Positions 43,808-50,804 of a stretch of DNA of 64,000 nucleotides are shown in pieces. The stretch spans positions 310,001 through 374,000 of the forward strand of contig NZ_AHWA01000005.1 of the NCBI RefSeq assembly GCF_000247645.1. Direction: 5' to 3'. The notes under the pieces are model-generated. The model was not told the origin of the DNA and did no database searches. It saw nothing but the letters and a program-made list of their open reading frames with translations. Within the stretch, counting starts at the first letter, position 1. Each line of letters starts with the position of its first letter. The translations under genes were made by a program, and so were the position numbers. Source of the DNA: Salinibacterium sp. PAMC 21357. GTDB lineage: Bacteria > Actinomycetota > Actinomycetes > Actinomycetales > Microbacteriaceae.

Positions 43808-43951
43808 CCCACGTGCAACCCGTACGCACGTGGGCAAATACCCGAATTATGCATTCACACCTAGCAGTGAATCGCGTGGAGGAGAAGAATGTCACTGACG
43901 AGCACCTGTGCCTCAGTGACGTTCTCCTCACGTGAAACGGGGCTCATTTAG
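43808..43951 (+). promoter_or_regulatory. structured mRNA leader of the M23 peptidase gene
   Basis: Three hairpins occur in series: CCCACGTGC / GCACGTGGG (43808-43816 with 43826-43834); ATTCAC / GTGAAT near 43852-43872; and a long one in which 43873-43886 pairs with 43922-43934 (13 bp, one bulged G) and continues inside as GTCACTGA / TCAGTGAC (43891-43898 with 43913-43920). The long stem buries GGAGGAGA, the ribosome site of a short frame starting at 43889. It looks like a translational or attenuation switch. It does not match the c-di-AMP (ydaO) leader that precedes many actinobacterial wall hydrolases, as far as can be judged by eye. Confidence 0.7.
43889..43951 (+). CDS. 20-codon upstream ORF overlapping the M23 start
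   Basis: ATG 43889 follows GGAGGAGAA and encodes MSLTSTCASVTFSSRETGLI. Its stop TAG shares one base with the GTG start of the peptidase (TAGTG). The peptidase has no other good ribosome site, so it is probably translated by re-initiation after this peptide. Half of the frame lies in the long leader hairpin. It is a leader peptide rather than a functional protein. Confidence 0.6.
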   Translation: MSLTSTCASVTFSSRETGLI

Positions 43952-45180
43952 TGAGCCTCGACGCCGCTTTCCCACAGCGCCCAGAAACGGGGGAGCATAT
44001 CCCCCTCACGCGTAAGCAATTGCGTGAGCGCGAGCGAGCAGCCGACCGCGGCAATAACAAGCGCGGTTCGCAGCATGTCGAACAACCGGTGGAGGCTCCG
44101 GTTGTTCCCGTGTTGGCAGATCTCTTCACGCCCAGCACAGTCGCGGCGCCTGTGGTTGTCGAAGCAGTGGTTGTTGAAGCAGCGATTATCGAATCGCCGA
44201 TTGTTGAAGCAGTGATTGTCGAGCCGGCGATCGACTCCCCAGTACGCGTCGACATTGAAGCCGTTTTGCCGAGTCGGCGATCACAGCGCGCACAAGTCGC
44301 GACGCCCACCAAAGCATCGAAGTCCACGAAGTCGCCGAAAGTTCCTAGGGCGTCGAAGTCGTCAAAGGTTGCGTCAGCTCCACGGTCGCGCAAGGCAGAA
44401 CCCACGACCGTAAGGTCGAAGCGAATTCGGGTATCGTCGGCAACTTTCACCGCACAAAGCGCTTCCCGGCGGCCCGGCAAGAGTTTCGCATCCAAATCCT
44501 TGTCGCTTGCCGCAATGATCTTCGCGGGCGCCCTGCTTGTGGGCGTTTCGGTGCCCTCGAACGTTTTTCTCTCGTCAGAGGATGTCGCGGCTATCGCTGC
44601 CCCAGAACCGGAGACCCCAAATCTTGCCGCCGACTCGCGCCCCACACAGTCACTCGCTGTTTCGGATGCCGTGGTTGCTGAAGTGGCGGAGCACGACAGC
44701 CTCGAGGTCATTTCTTACGCAGAAATCCTTGCCCTCAAGTACGCCGGCATCAGTTATGAGTACCGCACCACTGCTGGTGCGGTGCGTTGGCCGTTTCCCA
44801 ACCAGATCCCGATCACTGACGGTTTTGGTAACCGCATTGGTGGGTTCCACAAGGGAACCGACTTTGCGGCAGCCCAGGGCACCCCGATTTACGCCATTGC
44901 AGATGGGGTCGTCTCCTATATCCAGTCTGACTACACGGGTTATGGGTATAACGCGATAATCAGCCACGTGATCAACGGCCAGCAGGTTCAGAGCCAATAT
45001 GCGCACATGGTCACCGGGTCGAGCCCACTCGTTGTTGGCGATCCCATTCGTGTCGGCGACTTCGTCGGACTTGTCGGTCAAACCGGGCGATCCTACGGCG
45101 CACACTTGCACCTCGAAATCCATCTCGACAAGGTCCCGGTTGACCCCTTTGCGTGGTTGAGCGCGAATGCTGTCAACTAA
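43951..45180 (+). CDS. M23-family metallopeptidase, membrane-anchored
   Basis: A 409-residue envelope hydrolase. A cytoplasmic N-terminus of about 185 residues contains a Val/Ile/Glu repeat (VVVEAVVVEAAIIESPIVEA) and a Lys/Ser/Arg-rich region. One membrane helix is near 188-207. The C-terminal LytM domain (about 290-400) has zinc ligands HKGTDFAA (His, Asp) and GAHLHLEIH. It cleaves peptide bonds in peptidoglycan or activates other hydrolases. GTG 43951 is coupled to the leader peptide. The long cytoplasmic arm suggests a link to cytoplasmic or division proteins. Confidence 0.9.
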   Translation: MSLDAAFPQRPETGEHIPLTRKQLRERERAADRGNNKRGSQHVEQPVEAPVVPVLADLFTPSTVAAPVVVEAVVVEAAIIESPIVEAVIVEPAIDSPVRVDIEAVLPSRRSQRAQVATPTKASKSTKSPKVPRASKSSKVASAPRSRKAEPTTVRSKRIRVSSATFTAQSASRRPGKSFASKSLSLAAMIFAGALLVGVSVPSNVFLSSEDVAAIAAPEPETPNLAADSRPTQSLAVSDAVVAEVAEHDSLEVISYAEILALKYAGISYEYRTTAGAVRWPFPNQIPITDGFGNRIGGFHKGTDFAAAQGTPIYAIADGVVSYIQSDYTGYGYNAIISHVINGQQVQSQYAHMVTGSSPLVVGDPIRVGDFVGLVGQTGRSYGAHLHLEIHLDKVPVDPFAWLSANAVN

Positions 45181-45279
45181 TCTTCCGTAGGGGCCAAATT
45201 TCGGCCAAAACCGTACTTTGAGCCCTGAAACGGGTGCTAGTCTCTTACGGTGCCAATCGCGCGATATGCGTTTTTGTGT

Positions 45280-45351
<72 letters not shown>

Positions 45352-45376
45352 CGCTTATCCAGTAATTGGATGATGC

Positions 45377-45450
45377 GGCTGAGTAGCTCAGTTGGTGAGA
45401 GCGCACGACTCATAATCGTGAGGTCGCGGGTTCGAATCCCGCCTCAGCTA
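45377..45450 (+). tRNA. tRNA-Met(CAT), elongator type
   Basis: The acceptor stem GGCTGAG / CTCAGCT starts with a G-T pair. The anticodon stem CACGA / TCGTG holds loop CTCATAA (CAT), and the T-arm CGGG-TTCGAAT-CCCG is intact. From the anticodon loop to the end it is repeated exactly 1.3 kb downstream, so this gene is an integration site and its present 3' half was probably brought by the element. Confidence 0.93.
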
Positions 45451-45453
45451 CAA
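45409..45453 (+). repeat. left attachment site within tRNA-Met (45 bp)
   Basis: The 45 bases from the anticodon loop through the tRNA end (45409-45453) are identical to 46692-46736. Four further bases (CACG) match upstream across one mismatch. It is the left end of the RhuM-Fic element. Confidence 0.9.
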
Positions 45454-45641
45454 CTAAAGACGCCCGAGAATCCGCAGATTTGCCGTATTCTCGCTCCTGC
45501 GGCACGCTTACGATGTGCCCCGTCACGCACTCGATAGTCCTCTGCTCTGGGGAGGGCTTCGCCTTGATGCGGGTGGTCACCGGTACCCTGTGAGAGAGCG
45601 CCGATCGATGCGATCGTGATCGATCTGGAAGGGACTGTGTC

Positions 45642-46592
45642 ATGAATGACGAGTCGGCTGGCCAAGTTAAGCTCTATCGTTCGCGGGATGGCTCCGTTTC
45701 TTTGGAGGTGCGAACGGGCAGTGACACCGTCTGGATGACGCGGCAACAGATGGCTGAGTTGTTTGGGCGAGATGTGAAGACGATTGGCAAGCACATTGGA
45801 AACGCCCGCAATGAGGAGCTTGCTGATATTTCAACTGTCGCAAAATTTGCGACAGTTCAACACGAAGGTGACCGGGTTGTTGAACGAAAAGTCGAGCATT
45901 TCAATCTCGATATGGTGCTGTCTGTGGGGTATCGAGTCAAGTCGGCTGAGGGCATCCACTTTCGCCGGTGGGCAAGTGATGTACTCACTCGATACGTAGT
46001 TGATGGCGTAGCGCTTAACCAGCAGCGTCTCGAGCAGGTCGGGTCGATCGTGCGTATTCTGGCGCGGTCGTCTGACGAGCTTATTGCCGGGGTCGCGGAT
46101 GTGCTGGCCGGTTATCTTCCGAGCTTTCAACTTCTCCGTGACTATGACGCGGGACAGCTCGATGCTGGGCCCGGCTCCAAGCCCGGCTGGACACTCACTA
46201 TTGACGAAGCGCGATCGGTGATCGCCGAGGTTCGCGCAGGGTTCACTGAAGACAACCTGTTCGGCTACGAGCGCGGCGAAGCGCTCGAGGGTGTGATCGA
46301 GTCGATCTACCAAGGGTTTGCCGGTCAGAAGCTTTACCCGACGGTGGAGTTGAAAGCCGCAAACTTGTTGTACCTAGTGATCAAGGACCACCCGCTGTCT
46401 GACGGCAATAAGCGCAGCGCGGCGGCCCTCTTCGTCACGTTCCTCAGCCGCAACAGAATTCTGTTGGATTCTGACGGCGTGCCCCGAATTTCGAATAACG
46501 CCTTAGCCGCGATCACTCTTCTGGTTGCCATGAGCGACCCGAAAGAGAAAGAGCTCATGGTCGCGCTGGTCGTGCGCATGCTGTCGGAGTGA
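45642..46592 (+). CDS. RhuM-Fic/Doc fusion protein
   Basis: A 316-residue protein. The N-terminal RhuM domain (about 10-115) has VWMTRQQMAELFGRDVKTIGKHIGN, a helix-turn-helix-like segment, and GYRVKSAEGIHFRRWASDVL. The C-terminal Fic/Doc domain (about 180-316) has the motif HPLSDGNKRSAAALF, with the catalytic His, Asp, Asn and Arg but Doc-like KR instead of the GxGR of AMP-transferases. Fic/Doc enzymes modify target proteins by AMPylation or phosphorylation. No separate antitoxin is present; the N-terminal domain may act as one. GGAAGGGA precedes ATG 45642. It is the only cargo of the tRNA element. Confidence 0.9.
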   Translation: MNDESAGQVKLYRSRDGSVSLEVRTGSDTVWMTRQQMAELFGRDVKTIGKHIGNARNEELADISTVAKFATVQHEGDRVVERKVEHFNLDMVLSVGYRVKSAEGIHFRRWASDVLTRYVVDGVALNQQRLEQVGSIVRILARSSDELIAGVADVLAGYLPSFQLLRDYDAGQLDAGPGSKPGWTLTIDEARSVIAEVRAGFTEDNLFGYERGEALEGVIESIYQGFAGQKLYPTVELKAANLLYLVIKDHPLSDGNKRSAAALFVTFLSRNRILLDSDGVPRISNNALAAITLLVAMSDPKEKELMVALVVRMLSE

Positions 46593-46691
46593 GCCTGCCG
46601 CACACACAGCCGCGCGCGATCACCTCAGCTGCGCCGGTTTCGGCGGTGGAAGTGTTAGCTCGCATGGCGAGCGGCTACAACGGATACACGT

Positions 46692-46736
46692 CTCATAATC
46701 GTGAGGTCGCGGGTTCGAATCCCGCCTCAGCTACAA
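46692..46736 (+). repeat. right attachment site (45-bp copy of tRNA-Met 3' end)
   Basis: An exact copy of 45409-45453. Upstream (46652-46690) lies a decayed stretch with a D-arm-like hairpin GCTCGC-ATG-GCGAGC but no acceptor 5' half, so it is not a functional tRNA. Confidence 0.9.
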
Positions 46737-46738
46737 AC

Positions 46739-46763
46739 GGCGGTTTCATTTATTGAAACCGCC
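46739..46763 (+). terminator. terminator originally belonging to tRNA-Met
   Basis: A perfect 10-bp stem GGCGGTTTCA / TGAAACCGCC has a 5-base loop TTTAT. It lies two bases after the right attachment copy, where a tRNA terminator is expected. Confidence 0.75.
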
Positions 46764-47039
46764 ATCGTCATTTAATTGGTTGAGCGCGGAGATCTTGGTC
46801 AGATCTATCCGTTCGCAGGCGAGCCTGACGGCACTTTAGGTCGCTGACCCTGTCCGAGTCACTCGGACTTGTCGACTGTCTCCGGAATCATGATGATGCT
46901 CTTGCCCTCGTGATCATCACCGCGAGAATTTTGATGGAATACGTTGGTCAGAGCCCGAATGGGGGGTACAGTTTCATCACCAAACCCGACCTGGCTATAG
47001 GCGTAAGGTCGTCGGATCTTAACGAAATGGAGCAACACC
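46764..47039. other. intergenic region with one small hairpin
   Basis: No gene is seen. A short inverted repeat GTCCGAG-TCA-CTCGGAC (46852-46868) stands alone. The last 100 bases probably hold the promoter and ribosome site (TGGAG near 47029) of the 47-residue membrane protein. Confidence 0.4.
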
Positions 47040-47183
47040 ATGGCAACACTTCTCTGGATCATCGCCGCAGTTCTCGTTATTGCTGGCATTGTCGCGCTCG
47101 TTCGCCGCCAGCTAATTTGGGGCATTGTGCTCATCGTCGTGGGACTGCTGGTCGGTCCGGGTGGTGTGAGCCTCTTCACCTAA
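47040..47183 (+). CDS. 47-residue membrane protein with GPGG motif
   Basis: Two short helices (about 3-20 and 27-40) flank VRRQL, and the protein ends GLLVGPGGVSLFT. Similar tiny hydrophobic proteins with a C-terminal GPGG-x-S are widespread in Actinobacteria and have no known function. TGGAG lies about eight bases before the ATG and a strong terminator follows, so it is a stand-alone gene. Confidence 0.7.
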   Translation: MATLLWIIAAVLVIAGIVALVRRQLIWGIVLIVVGLLVGPGGVSLFT

Positions 47184-47216
47184 CGCCGTGCGCTAGCGCG
47201 GTATCAATCGCACGCC

Positions 47217-47242
47217 GAAGCCCCCGGGATTCCGGGGGCTTC
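47217..47242. terminator. strong terminator hairpin
   Basis: An 11-bp perfect stem GAAGCCCCCGG / CCGGGGGCTTC has a 4-base loop, followed by TTAGTT. It ends the 47-residue gene and may serve the convergent lipoprotein gene. Confidence 0.85.
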
Positions 47243-47295
47243 TTAGTTAAGCCGTAAACCTCGCATCCCGCTGCGCATGGGTCGAAGCGGTGGTG

Positions 47296-47841
47296 CTATT
47301 CGGGTGTCGATTGCGGAAGTTGGTCCGTAATGCGCAGAACAACATCGGCCGGGGCTCTTAGCGCAGTGATGACGAAGTCTGTACCTACTTCTGTAGTGGA
47401 GAAATCTCCGCCCTGTAGTTTGCCGGCGCAGGATCCCTCAAGCGTGACCTGTTCGACGCCCGCGTTCTCAACGCTGAACGTCACATCACCATCACCGCGG
47501 CAGGCGAAGAAGAACGAATATGATCCAGGCTCCAGCACGGAATCAGAAGTCGTGAGACTGCTGCTTGAGTCAGGGCCCACATGAGCGGCTATTCCCGCGA
47601 GGGCGGACTGGGGACCCAGGTTTGCGGTGACACTCGCCACCCAGTTGTCCATATCGACCGGGTCATGGGGCTGCCCGGGCTCCATCGCAGACATTGCCTG
47701 CGGTGTGGATGATGAAGTCGCTGCCGGAGAAGACGAGGCTGGGCCTGAAACATCTCCGGAGGAGCAACCCGCGGTCGACAACAAAAGTGCTGCCACGCTA
47801 AACACGACAACCAAATGTTTAGTCTTCTTCATGTTTGTCAT
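47296..47841 (-). CDS. secreted lipoprotein, unknown function
   Basis: A 181-residue protein with basic start MTNMKKTKH, a hydrophobic stretch and lipobox STAGC, then a Ser/Thr/Pro linker and a beta-rich domain of about 110 residues. Two Cys (in FFACRGDGD and LEGSC) may form a disulfide. Domains of this kind in Actinobacteria are uncharacterised. A second ATG three codons in is equally possible as start. Confidence 0.7.
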   Translation of the reverse strand: MTNMKKTKHLVVVFSVAALLLSTAGCSSGDVSGPASSSPAATSSSTPQAMSAMEPGQPHDPVDMDNWVASVTANLGPQSALAGIAAHVGPDSSSSLTTSDSVLEPGSYSFFFACRGDGDVTFSVENAGVEQVTLEGSCAGKLQGGDFSTTEVGTDFVITALRAPADVVLRITDQLPQSTPE

Positions 47842-48031
47842 CGCCCCAGCTAATCATGTAGTGCGGGAGTACCGAAAGAAGGAGTAGACGCCACAGGGCG
47901 CACTTTCAGGATCGAGAGGCGGCGTTTTACAGGATGTCATCGAGAGCAGTGCTGTTAGGTTAAACGTCAATGCGAAATTCATTCGGACGCGTGGTCTCGC
48001 GACCGCGAAACGTCAACCGAGGTCGATAACC

Positions 48032-48601
48032 ATGTTCGGCATCACCCGCCCGCGACTGATGCGGGGAGCTTCACTTCCTGCCCCCGTGGAAGCTCCGATC
48101 ATCCACACCGAACGTCTCACGCTGCGCCCTTTCTCGATGGCCGACAGCGACCGGTGGTTCGAGATCCAGTCTGACCCTCAAGTTCGGGCATTCACCTCGT
48201 GGCCTGAACGGAATCGTGACGAGTCTCGCCGCCACCTCAAGAACCGCACCCACCACGTGTTGTTGAAGCAAGCTGACGACTTTTTGGCCCTCGCAGTCGA
48301 ACATGATGGCGTCCTGATCGGTGATGTTTCTCTTCACTTGCGGTCTGTCGAAACGGTCACTCGTTCCGCCGAGATTAGCTGGATTCTGCACCCAGACTCG
48401 CAGGGTCACGGCTTCGCGTTAGAAGCGGCACAGGCCATGCTTGAACTGGCATTCACCACCCTTGAGGCACGCGTGATTTACGCGCTCGTGCACCCCACCA
48501 ACACGGCGTCGATAGCCTTGGCACAGAAGCTCGGATTCACTCCCTTCGACGGTCGCGACGGCGAGATAATTTTCGTCTCCACCGGCCTGCCCCGAAAGTA
48601 G
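48032..48601 (+). CDS. GNAT acetyltransferase, RimJ/RimL type (copy 1)
   Basis: A 189-residue acyltransferase. HTERLTLRPFSMADSDRWFEIQSDPQVR is the RimJ/L-type N-terminus. The acetyl-CoA loop appears as HPDSQGHGFALEAAQAM and the final strand as VHPTNTASIALAQKLGF. It is paralogous to the gene at 49012: both share the start of the domain (TERLTLRPF or TARLLLRPH), RNR-x-S and the final strand. Targets are protein N-termini or small amines; unknown. Confidence 0.85.
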   Translation: MFGITRPRLMRGASLPAPVEAPIIHTERLTLRPFSMADSDRWFEIQSDPQVRAFTSWPERNRDESRRHLKNRTHHVLLKQADDFLALAVEHDGVLIGDVSLHLRSVETVTRSAEISWILHPDSQGHGFALEAAQAMLELAFTTLEARVIYALVHPTNTASIALAQKLGFTPFDGRDGEIIFVSTGLPRK

Positions 48602-48652
48602 CGCCGCCGGCGGAGGACAAAGCAACCCGCCTGATCGCCTACTCTGAAGGTA

Positions 48653-49000
48653 ATGGATCACACTCTGCTCAAACAGTTCGTCGCCGCCGGGCGCGAACTT
48701 CACTTTGCGCACGCGGCACGCTCGCTTGGCGTTCCCCGCTCGAGCCTCATCGCCGCCATCCGATCGTTAGAAGCGCAGCTGGGTTATCCGCTGTTCGACA
48801 CTTCCGCTTCGTCGACGCAGCTCACTCCTGAAGGCGAAATTTTTCTGGTGGATGCAGAACGACAGCTCGACAAGTCTGCAAAGTCTGCTGCAGCCTCGGT
48901 AGCAAAACCCGGTGGCAAAGCGAAAGCATCCAAGGGCAAAGGACGTGCACCAGCAGTAAAGGGTCAGTCGAAGCCCGGCAAGAGACGTCAATCCCGGTAG
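48653..49000 (+). CDS. LysR-type DNA-binding domain with basic tail, no ligand domain
   Basis: A 115-residue protein. Residues 1-65 are a LysR winged helix (LLKQFVAAGRELHFAHAARSLGVPRSSLIAAIRSLEAQLGYPLFD). Instead of the ~220-residue co-inducer domain, there follows a Lys/Ala/Gly-rich tail of about 45 residues (KPGGKAKASKGKGRAPAVKG), like histone or HU-type tails. GAAGG just before ATG 48653 and codon use like its neighbours argue for a real gene rather than a fragment. It sits between two paralogous acetyltransferase genes. Confidence 0.78.
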   Translation: MDHTLLKQFVAAGRELHFAHAARSLGVPRSSLIAAIRSLEAQLGYPLFDTSASSTQLTPEGEIFLVDAERQLDKSAKSAAASVAKPGGKAKASKGKGRAPAVKGQSKPGKRRQSR

Positions 49001-49011
49001 TTAGACGATCA

Positions 49012-49566
49012 ATGCGAAGCCTGCGAAACCCTTCCATTGGCGTTGCCATCGATGCCCCGGTCATGCGCACCGCACGGCTGCTGCTGCGCCCCCACCGGCT
49101 GACGGATGCCGACCGCTGGTATGAAATTCAGTCGATCCCCGGAGTGCGGGAATACACGACCTGGCCTCAACGCAATCGTCGCTCATCGTTGCGCGACCTG
49201 AAGCGTCGAACCCGGCAAACACGATTGCGTCACAGCGATGATTATCTTTCCCTCGCCATAGAGCATGAGGGCGAACTTGTGGGCGATGTCGGATTGCATT
49301 TACGGTCAGTGTCAGCAACCGCTCGGTGTCTCGAAATCAGTTGGATCATTCATCCTGAACATCAAGGCCAAGGGCTTGCGTACGAAGCCCTGTGCGCAGT
49401 GCTCGACTTTGTGAGTGCCAATATTGAGGCGTTGTTGCTCGTTGCGGTGGTGCACCCCTCAAATGCTGCTTCTGTTGCACTGGCCCGAAAGCTGGGGCTG
49501 CAGCCCCTGCCCGGCGCTGCCGACCGCACCATTTTCGTGGGCACGAACGGGACGTTGCCCCAGTAG
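49012..49566 (+). CDS. GNAT acetyltransferase, RimJ/RimL type (copy 2)
   Basis: A 184-residue paralogue of the acetyltransferase at 48032, with RTARLLLRPHRLTDADRWYEIQS, GDVGLHLRSVS, HPEHQGQGLAYEALCAVL and VHPSNAASVALARKLGL. It begins 11 bases after the truncated LysR gene, so those two are probably co-transcribed. Duplication of the enzyme around a DNA-binding protein suggests a small functional unit; lysine-rich tail acetylation is a speculation. Confidence 0.83.
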   Translation: MRSLRNPSIGVAIDAPVMRTARLLLRPHRLTDADRWYEIQSIPGVREYTTWPQRNRRSSLRDLKRRTRQTRLRHSDDYLSLAIEHEGELVGDVGLHLRSVSATARCLEISWIIHPEHQGQGLAYEALCAVLDFVSANIEALLLVAVVHPSNAASVALARKLGLQPLPGAADRTIFVGTNGTLPQ

Positions 49567-49656
49567 CACGCCACTTTCAGCAACAGAACGAGCCCACATC
49601 GGTGCCCGTGGCCTGAAGCACTGCTAGCGTGACAGCCACCGTCGAAGGGAATAACG

Positions 49657-50460
49657 ATGTCAAAGAAGACCTATTCTCCAGAGCAGCAAGTTGATCGGCT
49701 GCGCATCTACAACATGGTCGCGGGCAGTCTGCATCTTCTGCAGGCCATCGGCTTTGCGATCGTGCTCACGATGCTCAACACCCAAGTACTGTTTGCTGTC
49801 ACGGCGGACTACCTTGCGGGGCCTCCCGGTGCGCCCATTGCTCCCGAGCGCGTCACCGTGTTCGAGATCAATATCGGGATCGGGGTCGTCGCGTTCCTTG
49901 CGCTGAGCGCCTTCTTCCACTTCCTCATCTCGAGCCCTTGGTTCTTCGGACGGTATAAGACGGGCCTGCTGGAGAGCCGCAACTACTTCCGTTGGACGGA
50001 ATACTCCCTCAGCTCATCCATCATGATCTGGCTGATCTTGGCAATCAACGGCGTAACCGACATTGCCGCGCTGTTCTCCGTCTTCGCCGTGAACGCCGCG
50101 ATGATTCTCTTCGGGGCGCTTCAGGAGAAGTACGAACAGCCCGGCTCTGGTGGAATGCTGCCGTTCATCTTCGGATCAATGGTGGGAGTCGTACCGTGGA
50201 TCATCGTCCTGATCTACTTCTTGCGCCCCGGCAGTGCCAACGAAGTTGCGGCCCCCAGCTTTGTTGTCGGCATTGTCATCTCGCTATTTGTGTTCTTCAA
50301 CACGTTCGCCATCAACCAGTGGCTGCAGTACAAACAAATCGGCAAATGGAGAAGCTACCTTCAGGGGGAGCGCACCTACATCACGCTCAGCCTGGTCGCG
50401 AAGACTGCGCTCGCGTGGCAAGTGTTCTCGGGGGCGATCATCCCGGCGCTGACGAGTTAG
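49657..50460 (+). CDS. heliorhodopsin
   Basis: A 267-residue, seven-helix retinal protein of the heliorhodopsin family, which differs from type 1 rhodopsins by its inverted membrane orientation (N-terminus in the cytoplasm). The Schiff-base Lys is K249 in SLVAKTALAWQVFSG; the counterion is E115 in FRWTEYSLSSSIMI; H88 lies at the position expected for the conserved His (the same +8 offset from the prototype as K249 and E115). AAGGGA lies upstream of ATG 49657. No retinal-synthesis gene (crtE, B, I, Y or blh) is in the window. Function is unknown; roles in light sensing or membrane enzyme regulation have been proposed. Confidence 0.95.
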   Translation: MSKKTYSPEQQVDRLRIYNMVAGSLHLLQAIGFAIVLTMLNTQVLFAVTADYLAGPPGAPIAPERVTVFEINIGIGVVAFLALSAFFHFLISSPWFFGRYKTGLLESRNYFRWTEYSLSSSIMIWLILAINGVTDIAALFSVFAVNAAMILFGALQEKYEQPGSGGMLPFIFGSMVGVVPWIIVLIYFLRPGSANEVAAPSFVVGIVISLFVFFNTFAINQWLQYKQIGKWRSYLQGERTYITLSLVAKTALAWQVFSGAIIPALTS

Positions 50461-50589
50461 CGAGCGACGACTTCCCGGTTAGTTGGACCACTTGTCTGCA
50501 AGCCGACGTCGATCCTGCGGCACCCCTAGGGTTAGCCGGGTCGGTTCTACTCACGCTCTGCGCCGGATGTTACGAACACCAGTGTGTGA

Positions 50590-50700
50590 CCCGAACCGAT
50601 GCTCGCTGCAACGGGCAGCTCAGTTCCGCTTCTGCCGATCGGTGTACTGGCAGCGTTGCTTCTCGCCGCTGGAATCGTGTTGCGCCGACGGATGGCCTGA
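50590..50700 (+). pseudogene. remnant of a cell-wall sorting signal (LAATG type)
   Basis: A frame from just after a TGA (50587-50589) reads PEPMLAATGSSVPLLPIGVL, then a hydrophobic helix and final RRRMA before TGA 50698. This is the C-terminus of a sortase class E-type surface protein (LAxTG, helix, Arg tail), but no N-terminal coding region precedes it. It is followed by its own terminator. The 50461-50589 stretch before it has no convincing coding sequence. Confidence 0.55.
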
Positions 50701-50716
50701 CTTGCGCGTTAGTTAA

Positions 50717-50750
50717 GAAATGCCCCGCAGCGTCAGCTGCGGGGCATTTC
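50717..50750. terminator. strong terminator hairpin
   Basis: A 15-bp perfect stem GAAATGCCCCGCAGC / GCTGCGGGGCATTTC has a 4-base loop GTCA, with TATTT after it. It separates the heliorhodopsin/remnant unit from the convergent oxidoreductase gene. Confidence 0.88.
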
Positions 50751-50804
50751 TATTTCACACGAGGTGTGTGTTGTGGGCCGTTCGGGTCGGCAGTTGCGGA
50801 AGGG

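Larger units (their letters stand above)
45409..46736. mobile_element. 1.3-kb tRNA-Met-integrated mini-element carrying RhuM-Fic
   Basis: Two exact 45-bp copies of the tRNA-Met 3' end bracket one gene (RhuM-Fic, 45642-46592) and no integrase. The terminator that should follow the tRNA now lies beyond the right copy at 46739. This is the footprint of site-specific integration into a tRNA gene by a tyrosine-recombinase element. The element is either a deletion remnant of a larger island or a cassette mobilised in trans. Confidence 0.8.

Noticed and set aside
43808-43951. ydaO-type c-di-AMP riboswitch before the M23 gene
   Set aside because: The conserved core blocks of that riboswitch were not seen by eye; the structure is kept as an unassigned leader.
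46652-46736. A second complete tRNA-Met gene
   Set aside because: Only the 3' part from the anticodon stem is present; the 5' acceptor strand is missing and there are extra bases before the anticodon stem.
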